A DNA stretch of 64,000 bases, taken from positions 49,937-113,936 of the forward strand of contig NZ_CP095069.1 of NCBI RefSeq assembly GCF_022921055.1. Reading direction: 5' to 3'. A program made the position numbers and the translations under genes. The notes under the pieces were generated by a model. The model saw only the letters and a list, made by a program, of their open reading frames with translations. It did no database searches and was not told the origin of the DNA. Shown in pieces: positions 1 through 9,963 of the stretch. Numbering within the stretch: the first letter of the stretch is position 1; each line of letters opens with the position of its first letter. The DNA comes from Hymenobacter volaticus (GTDB taxonomy: Bacteria > Bacteroidota > Bacteroidia > Cytophagales > Hymenobacteraceae).

Positions 1-201
1 CAGAAAACCGGCGGCAACTGGATTTTCAAAGTGAACGAGGGCGGCACGAAAGCCTACAAAGCCGATATCCGCCTGGGCCGCCAGAATCCGGAATACTACG
101 AAGTGCTAGAGGGCCTCAAGCCCGGCGACAAAGTGGTGACGTCCAGCTACGAAGGCTACGAAGACATGGGCGAACTAGTGCTTAACGACAAGAAAGACTA
201 A
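1..201 (+). CDS. Efflux periplasmic adaptor (membrane fusion protein), C-terminal end only
   Basis: The reading frame is open from the first base and ends in TAA at 199-201, giving 66 residues of the C-terminus. The sequence LKPGDKVVTSSYEGY is the typical last beta-strand segment of HlyD/MacA-type adaptors, where the membrane-proximal domain closes with a 'GL..GD.VV..' motif. It lies 50 bases upstream of an ABC ATPase and three MacB-like permeases, so it probably links that inner-membrane ABC complex to an outer-membrane channel. The N-terminus, including signal peptide and lipoyl/hairpin domains, lies outside the window. The family is assigned from the short motif plus context. Confidence 0.7.
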   Translation, partial: QKTGGNWIFKVNEGGTKAYKADIRLGRQNPEYYEVLEGLKPGDKVVTSSYEGYEDMGELVLNDKKD

Positions 202-251
202 CGGGCAGCTCTTAGCTATAACTTGAATCAACCAGTTCAATTCGCAGCACC

Positions 252-941
252 ATGATCAATATTGAAAACCTGGAAAAGGTATACCGCACGGAAGAGGTCG
301 AAACCAAAGCCCTGAACAAGGTATCCCTCGTGGTGAACGAGGGCGAGTTTGTGGCCATCATGGGTCCCTCGGGGTGCGGAAAGTCCACTTTGCTGAACAT
401 CATTGGCTTATTGGACGAGCCCGATGGGGGCAGCATCAAGTTTGCCGGAACGGAAATAGCGCATTACACCGAGCGCAAACGAGCCGACTTGCGCAAGAGG
501 AACCTCGGTTTTGTGTTCCAGAGCTTCAACCTGATCGACGAGCTGACGGTGGTGGAGAACGTGGAGCTGCCCCTGATTTATCTGGGGATGAGTGCTACTG
601 AGCGTAAGCAAAAAGTAGATAAAGTACTCGAGAAGATGCAGATCATGCACCGCCGCAACCACTTCCCGCAGCAGCTTTCGGGTGGGCAGCAGCAGCGGGT
701 AGCCGTAGCCCGGGCCGTGATTAACTCGCCGCGCCTGATCCTAGCCGACGAACCTACTGGTAACCTTGATTCGAGCAATGGCAACGAAGTGATGGAATTG
801 CTCACCGAACTCAACGAAGCCGGCACCACCATCATCATGGTGACGCACTCCGAGCACGATGCCCGCTATGCCCACCGCGTTATCCGCCTGCTCGACGGCG
901 AGGTGGTGATGGAGAACGTGCACAAGCAGTTCACCGCCTGA
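252..941 (+). CDS. ABC transporter ATP-binding protein (MacB/LolD type)
   Basis: This 229-residue cytoplasmic ATPase powers an ABC complex of the MacB/LolD class. The Walker A motif GPSGCGKST is at residues 38-46, the Q-loop Gln at about 90, the signature LSGGQ at 142-146, Walker B LILADE at 162-167 and the switch His at 199. The phrase [10 protein letters not shown] after Walker B is characteristic of the LolD/MacB/FtsE branch. It follows an adaptor gene and precedes three large permeases in the same direction, which fits one operon for export or envelope remodelling. The substrate cannot be read from the sequence. All catalytic motifs are intact. Confidence 0.93.
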   Translation: MINIENLEKVYRTEEVETKALNKVSLVVNEGEFVAIMGPSGCGKSTLLNIIGLLDEPDGGSIKFAGTEIAHYTERKRADLRKRNLGFVFQSFNLIDELTVVENVELPLIYLGMSATERKQKVDKVLEKMQIMHRRNHFPQQLSGGQQQRVAVARAVINSPRLILADEPTGNLDSSNGNEVMELLTELNEAGTTIIMVTHSEHDARYAHRVIRLLDGEVVMENVHKQFTA

Positions 942-1002
942 GTTTCGGGCTTCTATTGCATTGGCGGCATCTTGATTCTATTTATACCTAAGGCTTAGCG
1001 GC

Positions 1003-3372
1003 ATGATTTGGCATTCCCTGCTCCTGATTTACCGCAACTTCAAGCGGTTCAAGACCACGTTTTTTATCAACCTGATTGGGCTATCCACGGGATTGGCGTG
1101 TGCCTTAGCGGTGTACCTGTGGGTGAACGATGAGTTGAGCTTCGATAAGTACCACGCCACCGACAGCCGGCTTTTCCGGGTGATGGAAAACGTGCGTACC
1201 GATCAAGGCATAAACACCCGTTGGGGCACTCATCCGCTTCTGGCCGAGGCGCTGGTGGAAGAAATGCCGGAAATTGAATCCGCCGCCACCGTTACGCCTC
1301 CCGGTTTCTTCCCTCAGTTCACGCTAGTAGGGGCAAACAAGAATGTGCGGGCCGTGGGGAAATACGCGGCTGAAAACTTCTTCAGCCTCTTCACTTATCC
1401 GCTCGTTCAAGGCGATGCTAATCGGGTATTAGCAAACAAATCAGCCATTGTGCTTTCCCAAGAAATGGCAATTGCGCTGTTCGGCACGCCCCAAAATGCT
1501 ATGGGAAAGTCGGTGGAGTGGCAGATGGGGATGGCGGATCTGAAGCAGACCTGTATTGTCTCGGGCGTGTTTGGGCCCATTCCGCCTAATTCCACTGAGC
1601 GGTTTGATTTCGTGCTGACCTTCGATGCTTTCAAGGACATCATGAAGATGGGGCAGCGAATAACCTGGGAAGATGATGGGCCTTTTCACACTTATATCGT
1701 GCTAAAGGAAGGCACCAATACCGCCCAATTTAACAGCAAAATTGCAAAGCTATTGCAGGGCAAAAGTGCCAAGAATAAGAGCCGTACGCTTTTCGTAGAG
1801 CCATATTCCGATGCGTACCTGTACGGCGAATTTGAAAACGGAGCGCACGCGGGCGGACGAATCCAGTACGTTAGGTTGTTTTCGGCCATAGCCTTGTTTG
1901 TACTACTGATTGCCTGCATCAATTTCATGAACCTGGCTACGGCCAAGGCCACGCGCCGGGTAAAGGAAATTGGGGTCCGGAAAACGTTGGGTGCCAGCCG
2001 GGCAGCGTTGGTTATGCATTTCCTGGCCGAATCCGTGCTAATGTCGTTGCTGGCCTTGCTCGTGGCCGTTATGCTGGTGCAGTTGGTATTGCCGCAGTTC
2101 AATGAAATTACCGGTAAGCAGCTAGCCCTAGAGCTGAGTCTTAAGAGCGTTGGAGCTTTTCTAGGTATTGCCTTGCTGGCGGGGTTGCTAGCGGGTAGCT
2201 ACCCGGCTTTCTACTTGTCGGGGTTCAAGCCTGCCACGGTATTCAGGGGCACGCTCCGCAATTCGATGGCCGACCTTTGGACGCGTAAGGGCTTGGTGGT
2301 GTTTCAGTTCGCGTTGTCGGTGCTCTTCATCGTTTGCGTGCTGGTGGTGCATCGGCAAGTTGCTTTCGTGCAGAGCAAGGACTTGGGATATGATAAGAAC
2401 AACATCATCTATTTCGAAACGGCGGGTAAGTCTGCGCAACAACCCGTGGCGTTCCTTGCCGAGCTAAAGCGGCTGCCGGGGGTACTGAATGCGTCGGGTA
2501 TGTGGGGATCTTTCGTGGTGGTCGGCCCCCAAGGAATGGGGCCACAGCTAGAGTGGGGAGGCCGCAAAATACCCGTCAACAACTTAGGCGTGAACTACGA
2601 CATGCTGGAAACGCTTGGGATTCAGATAAAGGCGGGTCGCAGCTTCTCCCGGCAGTTTCGCTCCGATAGCCTAAAGATTATCGTCAACGAAGCGCTGGTA
2701 GCAACGTTGGGCATGCAAAATCCGGTAGGTAAAGTCTTGGGTAAGGCGCAAATTGTGGGCGTAGCCAAGAATTTTCACTACGAGTCGCTCCACGAAAAAG
2801 TAGAGCCGTTTATCTTCCGGCTGGAGCCGCAGGCCGCTGGCACTGTGCTCGTTAAGCTTGCCCCAGGCCGCGAGCAAGAGACCATCAAACTGCTCCAGCA
2901 ATTTTACCGGCAGTTCAACCCTGGCCTCACGCTGGATTATCATTTTTTGGATGCCGACTACCAAGCGCAATATGCCTCGGAGCGGCGCATAGCGGTGCTG
3001 TCCCGATACTTTGCGGGTTTGGCAATTGTTATTTCCTGCTTGGGTTTGTTGGGTTTGACAGCTTTCACAGCCGAAAGAAGGCGCAAGGAAATAGGCGTGC
3101 GCAAAGTGTTGGGCGCTAGCGAATTCAGTATTGTTTACTTGCTGTCGAGCGACCTTACCAAACTAGTCGTCGTGGCTATTATCCTGGCTTTGCCCATCAG
3201 CTACCTCGTGGTAAGCCAGTGGCTCAACAGCTTCGAATATCGCATAGCGCTGCACTTCTGGTACTTCTTGGCGGCTGGTCTACTGGCGCTGCTGGTGGCG
3301 TGGCTCACGGTTGGTACGCAAGCCGTTCGAGCGGCCCGTGTCGCTCCGGCGCTCTGTCTGCGAGACGAGTAA
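1003..3372 (+). CDS. ABC transporter permease, MacB/FtsX family (first of three)
   Basis: This 789-residue inner-membrane protein has the duplicated layout common in Bacteroidota. An N-terminal transmembrane helix around residues 18-40 is followed by a large periplasmic MacB core domain. Three helices lie around 285-415, then comes a further TM helix and a second periplasmic domain, and the C-terminal FtsX block covers about 670-789. The FtsX segments ATRRVKEIGVRKTLGAS and ERRRKEIGVRKVLGAS mark both FtsX-like halves. It shares this architecture with the next two genes, and all are likely partners of the upstream ATPase. The start is an ATG 61 bases after the ATPase stop. Confidence 0.9.
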   Translation: MIWHSLLLIYRNFKRFKTTFFINLIGLSTGLACALAVYLWVNDELSFDKYHATDSRLFRVMENVRTDQGINTRWGTHPLLAEALVEEMPEIESAATVTPPGFFPQFTLVGANKNVRAVGKYAAENFFSLFTYPLVQGDANRVLANKSAIVLSQEMAIALFGTPQNAMGKSVEWQMGMADLKQTCIVSGVFGPIPPNSTERFDFVLTFDAFKDIMKMGQRITWEDDGPFHTYIVLKEGTNTAQFNSKIAKLLQGKSAKNKSRTLFVEPYSDAYLYGEFENGAHAGGRIQYVRLFSAIALFVLLIACINFMNLATAKATRRVKEIGVRKTLGASRAALVMHFLAESVLMSLLALLVAVMLVQLVLPQFNEITGKQLALELSLKSVGAFLGIALLAGLLAGSYPAFYLSGFKPATVFRGTLRNSMADLWTRKGLVVFQFALSVLFIVCVLVVHRQVAFVQSKDLGYDKNNIIYFETAGKSAQQPVAFLAELKRLPGVLNASGMWGSFVVVGPQGMGPQLEWGGRKIPVNNLGVNYDMLETLGIQIKAGRSFSRQFRSDSLKIIVNEALVATLGMQNPVGKVLGKAQIVGVAKNFHYESLHEKVEPFIFRLEPQAAGTVLVKLAPGREQETIKLLQQFYRQFNPGLTLDYHFLDADYQAQYASERRIAVLSRYFAGLAIVISCLGLLGLTAFTAERRRKEIGVRKVLGASEFSIVYLLSSDLTKLVVVAIILALPISYLVVSQWLNSFEYRIALHFWYFLAAGLLALLVAWLTVGTQAVRAARVAPALCLRDE

Positions 3373-3448
3373 AACCAGGCTCCACATAGCCCAGAACCAG
3401 GTTTTCATACTGCACGAAAAGGTTACTTTCCTTTTACGCTTCTCTCCT

Positions 3449-5863
3449 ATGTTCAAGAACTATCTGAAAATCGCCTACCGGAACCTTGTTCGGCATAAGG
3501 GTTTTTCGTTTCTCAACATTGCCGGTTTGGCCCTTGGACTCACGGCGTGTTTGCTGATCGGGCTGTTTGTGTTCGATGAGTTGCAGTACGACAAGGCTAT
3601 TCCGGAGGGCAACCAGGTGTATCGGGTGTACACCGAATACACTAAAAACGAAGCGCTGGAAACCTTCGCGGTGGTTCCGCCCATGTTTGCTTCTACCATG
3701 AAGCAGGAGTTCCCGGAGGTACAGCAAACCACGCGTATCCTAATGAATTCGTCGGTTAGTTTGTTTGAAGTGGGGGACAAGAAAATCTACCTGGAAAACG
3801 GACTGATTGCGGATTCCACGTTTTTCGAAGTTTTTCCGCTGCCTTTCAAATACGGCTCCGCCAACCAAGCCTTGGCCGGAACTCGGTCTATCGTGCTGGC
3901 CGAGGACGTCGCTAAAACGCTTTTCAACGACGAAGACGCCGTAGGCAAAGAACTGAAAATCAGCAAAACGACTTTCGTGGTGAAGGGAGTGCTGCGCAAC
4001 AGCCTCTCGAAATTCCATTTGAAAGTGAATTACGTGCTGCCGATGGTAGCAGCCGAAATACCAGCCGAGCGGATGAAAAGCTGGGGGTGGCAACAGTTTT
4101 ACACCTACGTGAAGCTAAAGCCCGGAACCGATGCCCAGCAAACCCAAGCGAAGCTGCAGGATTACATCGTGCGGAAAGTCCGGAACCTCGACAAAAAGGA
4201 CCCCATCACCTTCGTTCCGTTTCTGCAACGCCTCACCGACATCCACTTACACTCGGCTAGCTTCAAATACGACCTAGCCGTGCGCGGCAACATCACCTAC
4301 GTGAAAGCGCTTAGCCTTATTGCCGCCTTCGTACTGCTCATTGCCTGCTTCAACTTCGTGAACCTAGCCACGGCGAAGTCGATGCAGCGCGCCAAGGAAG
4401 TAGGCATCCGCAAAACGATTGGGGCCAGTCAGCAGCAACTCATGCTGCAATTCCTGATAGAAACGGTGCTGCTGACTTTTGTTAGCGTGTTAGTGGCCGC
4501 AGTTCTCACTTCCCTGGTGCTGCCTACACTCAACGAGTTCACGGGCAAGGACATGTCGTTTAACCTCCTTGCCAAGCCAATTATCCCGTTGCTACTGCTA
4601 ATTCTGACGGTAGTGGTCGGGCTGGTAGCGGGATTCTACCCGGCTCTGGTGCTGTCTGGCTTCCAACCCATCAAGGTATTGAAGCGCTCCGTAGCGAGTG
4701 AGGGCATGTTCGGGCGGGTACAGTGGCTGCGCCACGGGTTGATTGTGGTGCAGTTCTCGCTCTCGATCTTCCTGATAGTAAGCGCCATTGTGGTCTTTCT
4801 GCAGGTTGACTACCTGCACAACAAAGACCTGGGATTCAACCGAGAACAAATCATGTTTTTCCCGATGCGCGGCGAGAACATGACCAAGAGCTACGAGGCA
4901 TTTAAGAGCGAACTGCTTGAAACGCCGGGCGTAGCAGCGGTTTCCATTGGCTATGGCTTTCCGGGCGATGCCGTGGCCGGCGACGCGATTATAGTTCCGA
5001 TAAAAGGGGAGCAGAAGCATTATCCGGTTACCCAACTGATGGTGGATTATGACTATATCAAAACCTTGGGGCTACAGCTGATCGCCGGCCGGGATTTCGC
5101 CAAAGAGTTGACCACCGATAAAGATCATGCTTTCATTATCAATGAAACGGCGGTGAAGGAGTTAGGCTTTGGCACACCTGAACAGGCTATGGGCAAAGCA
5201 CTTTGGTGGGATATAAAACCCGATTCTCTTAAGAAAGGACAAGTCATTGGGGTGGTAAAAGACTTCCACTACAAGAGCCTGTACGACCGGGTGGAACCCG
5301 CCGTGCTGCACATCAACCCAGCCGATTACTGGAAAGTAGCCGTCAAGTTGAAGGGTGAAAACATAGGTAGCACCATCAGTGGCGTGAAGGAAGTATGGAG
5401 CAAATTCTCCCCTGATTATCCTATCGATTACAAGTTCTTGGACGATAATTTCACGCAGATGTACCAGGCCGAAGACAAGCTAAAGTCACTGCTTTGGGTG
5501 TTCACTACGGTAGCCGTATTTGTGGGCTGCCTTGGGTTGTTTGGGTTAGCTACTTACGCGGCCGAACGTCGGAAAAAGGAAATAGGTATCCGCAAAGTAC
5601 TAGGGGCCAACACGTCTACCATTGTGGCGCTGCTGTCGAAAGAATTTCTGAAGCTGGTACTGGTAGCCTCCGTTATTGCTTTTCCGGTGGCGTGGATGGT
5701 CATGCGTAAGTGGCTGGAAGACTTTGCGTACCGCATCAATTTTCCGCTGTGGGTGTTCCTGGCAGCTGGGCTGGCCGCCGTAGCGGTGGCTTTCCTCACA
5801 ATTAGTTACCAGGCTATTAAGGCGGCTACCACCAACCCCATTCAGAACTTAAGAGCCGAGTAA
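3449..5863 (+). CDS. ABC transporter permease, MacB/FtsX family (second of three)
   Basis: The protein has 804 residues from the ATG at 3449, with the same two-half architecture as its neighbours. Its FtsX-like motifs read MQRAKEVGIRKTIGAS and ERRKKEIGIRKVLGAN. The reading frame is open further upstream to 3311, overlapping the previous gene. I chose 3449 because the sequence MFKNYLKIAYRNLVRHKG matches the family N-terminus (compare MLQNYLKIALRKLWRNK in the next gene), and the upstream extension reads as non-family sequence. It is one of three paralogous permeases next to a single ATPase. Confidence 0.9.
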   Translation: MFKNYLKIAYRNLVRHKGFSFLNIAGLALGLTACLLIGLFVFDELQYDKAIPEGNQVYRVYTEYTKNEALETFAVVPPMFASTMKQEFPEVQQTTRILMNSSVSLFEVGDKKIYLENGLIADSTFFEVFPLPFKYGSANQALAGTRSIVLAEDVAKTLFNDEDAVGKELKISKTTFVVKGVLRNSLSKFHLKVNYVLPMVAAEIPAERMKSWGWQQFYTYVKLKPGTDAQQTQAKLQDYIVRKVRNLDKKDPITFVPFLQRLTDIHLHSASFKYDLAVRGNITYVKALSLIAAFVLLIACFNFVNLATAKSMQRAKEVGIRKTIGASQQQLMLQFLIETVLLTFVSVLVAAVLTSLVLPTLNEFTGKDMSFNLLAKPIIPLLLLILTVVVGLVAGFYPALVLSGFQPIKVLKRSVASEGMFGRVQWLRHGLIVVQFSLSIFLIVSAIVVFLQVDYLHNKDLGFNREQIMFFPMRGENMTKSYEAFKSELLETPGVAAVSIGYGFPGDAVAGDAIIVPIKGEQKHYPVTQLMVDYDYIKTLGLQLIAGRDFAKELTTDKDHAFIINETAVKELGFGTPEQAMGKALWWDIKPDSLKKGQVIGVVKDFHYKSLYDRVEPAVLHINPADYWKVAVKLKGENIGSTISGVKEVWSKFSPDYPIDYKFLDDNFTQMYQAEDKLKSLLWVFTTVAVFVGCLGLFGLATYAAERRKKEIGIRKVLGANTSTIVALLSKEFLKLVLVASVIAFPVAWMVMRKWLEDFAYRINFPLWVFLAAGLAAVAVAFLTISYQAIKAATTNPIQNLRAE

Positions 5864-5947
5864 AGCTAGGCCGGTCAGCACCGGCAGCCGGCTTGGTTCA
5901 CTCCTACTGTTCCGTCATTAGTTTTCTGTTCATCCATAGCTGTTGTC

Positions 5948-8368
5948 ATGCTTCAGAACTATCTCAAAATCGCGTTGCGTAAGTTGTGGCGCAACAAGGC
6001 TTTTTCAGCTATCAATATTTTCGGGCTGGCTATTGGCCTCGCTACTTGCCTGATGATTATGCTGTTCGTGCAAAACGAGTTAAGCTACGACCGCTATAAC
6101 GATAAGGCTGACCGCATTGTGCGCGTGGTGTTTCGAGGTTCGGTGCAGGGACAGAAGATGAAAGAGGCGAATGTGATGCCGCCGGTAGCCCGAACATTGC
6201 AAACAGAATATCCGGAAGTGCAGGCTGCTACTCGCCTGCGGGAAGGCGGTAGCCCCCGGATCAGCTACGGAGACAAGTCGTTCAAGGAAAGCAGCGTGGC
6301 CCTGGTGGACTCCAACTTCTTTCAGGTTTTCACCATTCCTTTGTTGCAGGGCGACGCCAAAACAGCGTTAGTTCAGCCCTACACGGTGGTTCTTTCGCAA
6401 GCCACTGCCCGCAAGTACTTTGGCAACGTGAATCCCATTGGCAAGGTGTTGACCTTCAAAGAATGGAACCACTCCTGCAAAGTGACGGGCATTTTCGATA
6501 AGGTGCCGGCCAACTCACATTTCCATTTCGATATTTTCGCGGCTCTTGCTAGCAACCCGGAAGCCAAAGCCTCGTCATGGATGACCTCCAATTACTTCAC
6601 CTACTTGGTGCTGCCAGAGGGTTACGACTATAAAAAGCTGGAGGCGAAACTGCCGCAGGTGGTCGACAAATATCTGGGTCCGCAGTTGCAGAAAGCGGTG
6701 GGCATGAGTTTCCAGCAGTTCCGGCAAAAAGGCAACGACTTAGGGCTGTTCCTGCAACCGCTCACCGACATTCACTTGCGGTCCGATTTCACTGGCAATC
6801 TGGAAGCCGGCGGTGATGTGCGCTACGTATACATCTTCAGCTCGATTGCCGGGTTTGTGCTGCTCATTGCCTGCATCAATTTCATGAATCTTTCTACGGC
6901 TGGCGCCTCTAAGCGGGCCCGGGAGGTAGGCGTCCGGAAAGTGTTGGGGTCACTGCAAAGCCAGTTGGTTGGGCAGTTTCTGCTCGAATCCGTTCTGCTG
7001 ACGCTGGTTTCTTTGATGCTAGCCGTAGTATTTGTGGCCGTAGCGCTACCCGTTTTCAACGACTTGGCCCAAAAACAGCTCACGTTCGACCTCATGGCTA
7101 CTTGGTGGCTGTTGCCAGGTTTGGTGCTGTTCGGAGTGCTCATTGGGGTTTTTGCGGGCAGTTACCCGGCCTTTTTCCTTTCTTCCTTCAATCCGGTGGC
7201 AGTGCTCAAGGGCAAGATCACTTCCGGTAAAGGCAGCTTAGGCTTACGGAGCGGTTTGGTTGTGTTTCAGTTCTGCATTTCCATCATACTGATGGTTAGC
7301 ACGCTGGTCGTGTATCAGCAGCTTGAATACATTCAAAGCAAGAAGCTTGGCTACGACAAAGACCACGTGCTGGTGCTGCCGGAAACCAATCTGCTGGGCA
7401 AGCACGCCGAAACGTTTCGGCAGCAGCTCCTGCAAGACCCGCGGGTGGTAAGTGTAAGCACCTCGGGTTACTTGCCCGCCGGCCAGACGTATTCCAACAA
7501 CTTCCTGGTTTCCACCGACGACAATCCTACGCAGCTGCTGAAGGTACTTCGCTACGAAGTCGACCCGCAGTACCTCCCCACGCTTGGCATTCAACTGACA
7601 ACGGGCCGCAACTTTTCAACACGCCATTCCACCGATTCGACGGCTGTTATCTTGAATGAAACGGCTGCCAAGACGTTCGGCTGGGACAAAAACGACTTGA
7701 GCCATACCATATCCAACGCTGATAACCAGGGGCACAAAGTCACCTACCGAGTTATTGGCGTCATCAAAGACTTTCATTTCAAATCTTTGCACGAACCCAT
7801 CACCCCCCTAATCATGACGCTGGCTAACAGCTCGGGCGCCGTGATTGTGAAAGTGAAAGGCGCGGATCTGGCTGGCCTGGTGACGACATTGAAAGAGCAG
7901 TGGATGAAGTTTTCACCGGAAGAGCCATTCTCATACTCGTTTTTGGATGAGCGCTTCATGCAAACTTACGAGGCCGAAAGAAAGCTAGGGCGCATTCTTT
8001 ACCTCTTCGCCGGGCTCACCGTGTTGGTTGCTTGCCTGGGTTTATTTGGACTGGCAACGTTTACAGCTGAGCAACGCACCAAAGAAATTGGCATCCGCAA
8101 GGTACTTGGCGCTTCAGTTACTAATATTGTTTCGCTGCTCTCCAAGGATTTCCTTAAGCTGGTTGTCGTGGCCAACGTAGTGGCGTGGCCGCTGGCCTGG
8201 TGGGCCATGCACCGCTGGCTGCAAGATTTTGCTTACCGCATTAACGTGAGTTGGTGGGTGTTTGTCTTGGTCGGCGCAGCAGCACTCCTGATTGCGCTGG
8301 TCACGGTGAGCGTGCAAGCAGTGCGGGCCGCTGCGGCCAACCCTATCAAAAACCTACGCGTCAATTAA
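5948..8368 (+). CDS. ABC transporter permease, MacB/FtsX family (third of three)
   Basis: This 806-residue paralogue of the two preceding permeases has an N-terminal TM helix, a periplasmic core domain, FtsX helices near residues 290-420 and again near 680-806. The motifs SKRAREVGVRKVLGSL and EQRTKEIGIRKVLGAS are clear. It lies 84 bases after the previous gene and is followed by a strong bidirectional terminator at about 8437-8467, so it is probably the last gene of this operon. The substrate is unknown. MacB-like proteins of this group are generally tied to efflux or envelope signalling. Confidence 0.9.
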   Translation: MLQNYLKIALRKLWRNKAFSAINIFGLAIGLATCLMIMLFVQNELSYDRYNDKADRIVRVVFRGSVQGQKMKEANVMPPVARTLQTEYPEVQAATRLREGGSPRISYGDKSFKESSVALVDSNFFQVFTIPLLQGDAKTALVQPYTVVLSQATARKYFGNVNPIGKVLTFKEWNHSCKVTGIFDKVPANSHFHFDIFAALASNPEAKASSWMTSNYFTYLVLPEGYDYKKLEAKLPQVVDKYLGPQLQKAVGMSFQQFRQKGNDLGLFLQPLTDIHLRSDFTGNLEAGGDVRYVYIFSSIAGFVLLIACINFMNLSTAGASKRAREVGVRKVLGSLQSQLVGQFLLESVLLTLVSLMLAVVFVAVALPVFNDLAQKQLTFDLMATWWLLPGLVLFGVLIGVFAGSYPAFFLSSFNPVAVLKGKITSGKGSLGLRSGLVVFQFCISIILMVSTLVVYQQLEYIQSKKLGYDKDHVLVLPETNLLGKHAETFRQQLLQDPRVVSVSTSGYLPAGQTYSNNFLVSTDDNPTQLLKVLRYEVDPQYLPTLGIQLTTGRNFSTRHSTDSTAVILNETAAKTFGWDKNDLSHTISNADNQGHKVTYRVIGVIKDFHFKSLHEPITPLIMTLANSSGAVIVKVKGADLAGLVTTLKEQWMKFSPEEPFSYSFLDERFMQTYEAERKLGRILYLFAGLTVLVACLGLFGLATFTAEQRTKEIGIRKVLGASVTNIVSLLSKDFLKLVVVANVVAWPLAWWAMHRWLQDFAYRINVSWWVFVLVGAAALLIALVTVSVQAVRAAAANPIKNLRVN

Positions 8369-8436
8369 GCGGCTGACACTAAACTCAGGTTGAAACGCTG
8401 CAAAACTTAGTGAAGCCTATTTCGCTTCCTGGCTAC

Positions 8437-8467
8437 AAAAAAAGCCCCTCACTAGAAGGGGCTTTTT
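8437..8467. terminator. Bidirectional intrinsic terminator between convergent operons
   Basis: AGCCCCT at 8443-8449 pairs with AGGGGCT at 8457-8463. The stem is flanked by an A-run on the left and a T-run on the right, so it can terminate both strands. It separates the + strand ABC operon from the - strand RND operon. Confidence 0.88.
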
Positions 8468-8520
8468 GCTGTTGTGCTTTTTCTTGCCTGTATCGGAGAC
8501 GGGGCAAGAACAGGCGTTAC

Positions 8521-9963
8521 TTATTGCTTCCAACCACCACCTAATGCCCGATATACATTAATCGTAGCGTTCAGTTGCTGCATTTTGGTTTCAATCAAAT
8601 CGAACTTCGACTCCAAGGCGTCGCGCTGCGTGAACAACACTTCGGTATAGTCGGCTCTGGCGGAGCGGAACAGGCTGCTAGAAATCGTGCTCGATTGGTT
8701 GAGGGCCTGTACGGCCTTGGCTTTCTCGTCGTAGCTCTGGGCCAGGTTATTGATGTTGGCAAGCTGATTGGCTACCTCCACGTAGGCGTTAAGTATGGTC
8801 CGCTCGTAGTTGTACACTGCCTGCGTCTGCACGGCGTTGGCGTTGCCGTACACCGCTTTGATGCCATTGCGGTTAACCAAAGGCGCTACCAAATCACCGG
8901 CCAAAGAGTACAGCATGGATTCAGGCGTGGAGAACAACAAGCCAGGCTTGAAAGCGGCGAACCCTGCGGTGCCGGTGATGCGTAGCGCTGGATAAAAGTT
9001 GGCTCGGGCCACCTTCACGTCCAGTTTTGTAGCCGCCAATTGCTGTTCGGCCTGCCGGATATCGGGTCGGTTTTGCAACAGTTGCGCCGGAACTCCTGCC
9101 TGCACAACAGTCGGCACCAAATCGTTGAACGAGTCGGAGTTGCGCACTATTGGTCGCGGATACCGGCCCACCAAGAAGTTGATCCAGTTTTCGGTTTCCA
9201 CAATGCGCTGCTGTATGTTGTACTGCAGGCTGCGGGTGTTGTGCACCTGCGCTTCAAAGCGTTGGACTGCCAACTCCGTCACGCGGGCCGACTCCTTTTG
9301 CAGCTTCACCAGTTCTAGGGCATTGCTTTGCAACTCGATGTTCTGCCGAGTGATGGCCAACTGGTTGTCGAGCGCCAGCAGTTCGTAATAGGAATTGGCA
9401 ATTTCGGCAATCAGGTTGGTGACTGTGAAATTCCGGCCTTCAACGGTTGCTAGGTACCGGTTGGCGGCTGCGGCGCGGGCGTTGCGCAACTTATGCCAGA
9501 TGTCCACTTCCCAGCTAGCCACCGCCCCAATCTGGTAGTTTGGCAACGGGTCGGGCGTGCGCTTATCGTGCTGGATGTTGATGTTTTCCTCCGTGGCGCC
9601 TTGTAGCGTGTACCGCCCCGGGCGCTCGGCTTCGGCCTTGGCACCCAAGCCCACAAAAGGCAGGTACTCGCCTTTTCTGATTTGCACTTCGTTGCGGGCA
9701 ATCTGGATTTCCTGCAGGGCGATATTGAGCTCCTGATTGTTTTGCAGCGCCGTATCAATCAGGGCAATCAGGTTCGGATCGGTGAAAAACTGTTTCCACC
9801 GAAGCGTGGCGGTGCTGGTTGTATCCTTAGCAGTGGCGGTGGAGTAGCTAGCCGGCACGTTGCGGCTCTCTTTTCTTGCCACCAACCCCGGCGTTGTACA
9901 CGCCGCTGCTGCTACCGCTAGAAGGGCCGCGCTCAGGCTTTGATAAATACGTTTCTTAAGCAT
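8521..9963 (-). CDS. RND efflux outer-membrane factor, TolC/OprM (NodT) family lipoprotein
   Basis: This 480-residue outer-membrane channel completes the tripartite RND pump encoded just upstream. The N-terminus is a lipoprotein signal with lipobox ending at Cys22 (AVAAAAC). Two OEP repeats follow, with motifs typical of the family such as VASWEVDIWHKLRNARAAA, LLQNRPDIRQAEQQL and a final YRALGGGW. I place the start at the ATG at 9963, which overlaps the RND stop by 8 bases. A reading frame extending to 9981 would begin with TTG and adds only six residues. The overlap implies translational coupling with the pump gene. Confidence 0.92.
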   Translation of the reverse strand: MLKKRIYQSLSAALLAVAAAACTTPGLVARKESRNVPASYSTATAKDTTSTATLRWKQFFTDPNLIALIDTALQNNQELNIALQEIQIARNEVQIRKGEYLPFVGLGAKAEAERPGRYTLQGATEENINIQHDKRTPDPLPNYQIGAVASWEVDIWHKLRNARAAAANRYLATVEGRNFTVTNLIAEIANSYYELLALDNQLAITRQNIELQSNALELVKLQKESARVTELAVQRFEAQVHNTRSLQYNIQQRIVETENWINFLVGRYPRPIVRNSDSFNDLVPTVVQAGVPAQLLQNRPDIRQAEQQLAATKLDVKVARANFYPALRITGTAGFAAFKPGLLFSTPESMLYSLAGDLVAPLVNRNGIKAVYGNANAVQTQAVYNYERTILNAYVEVANQLANINNLAQSYDEKAKAVQALNQSSTISSSLFRSARADYTEVLFTQRDALESKFDLIETKMQQLNATINVYRALGGGWKQ

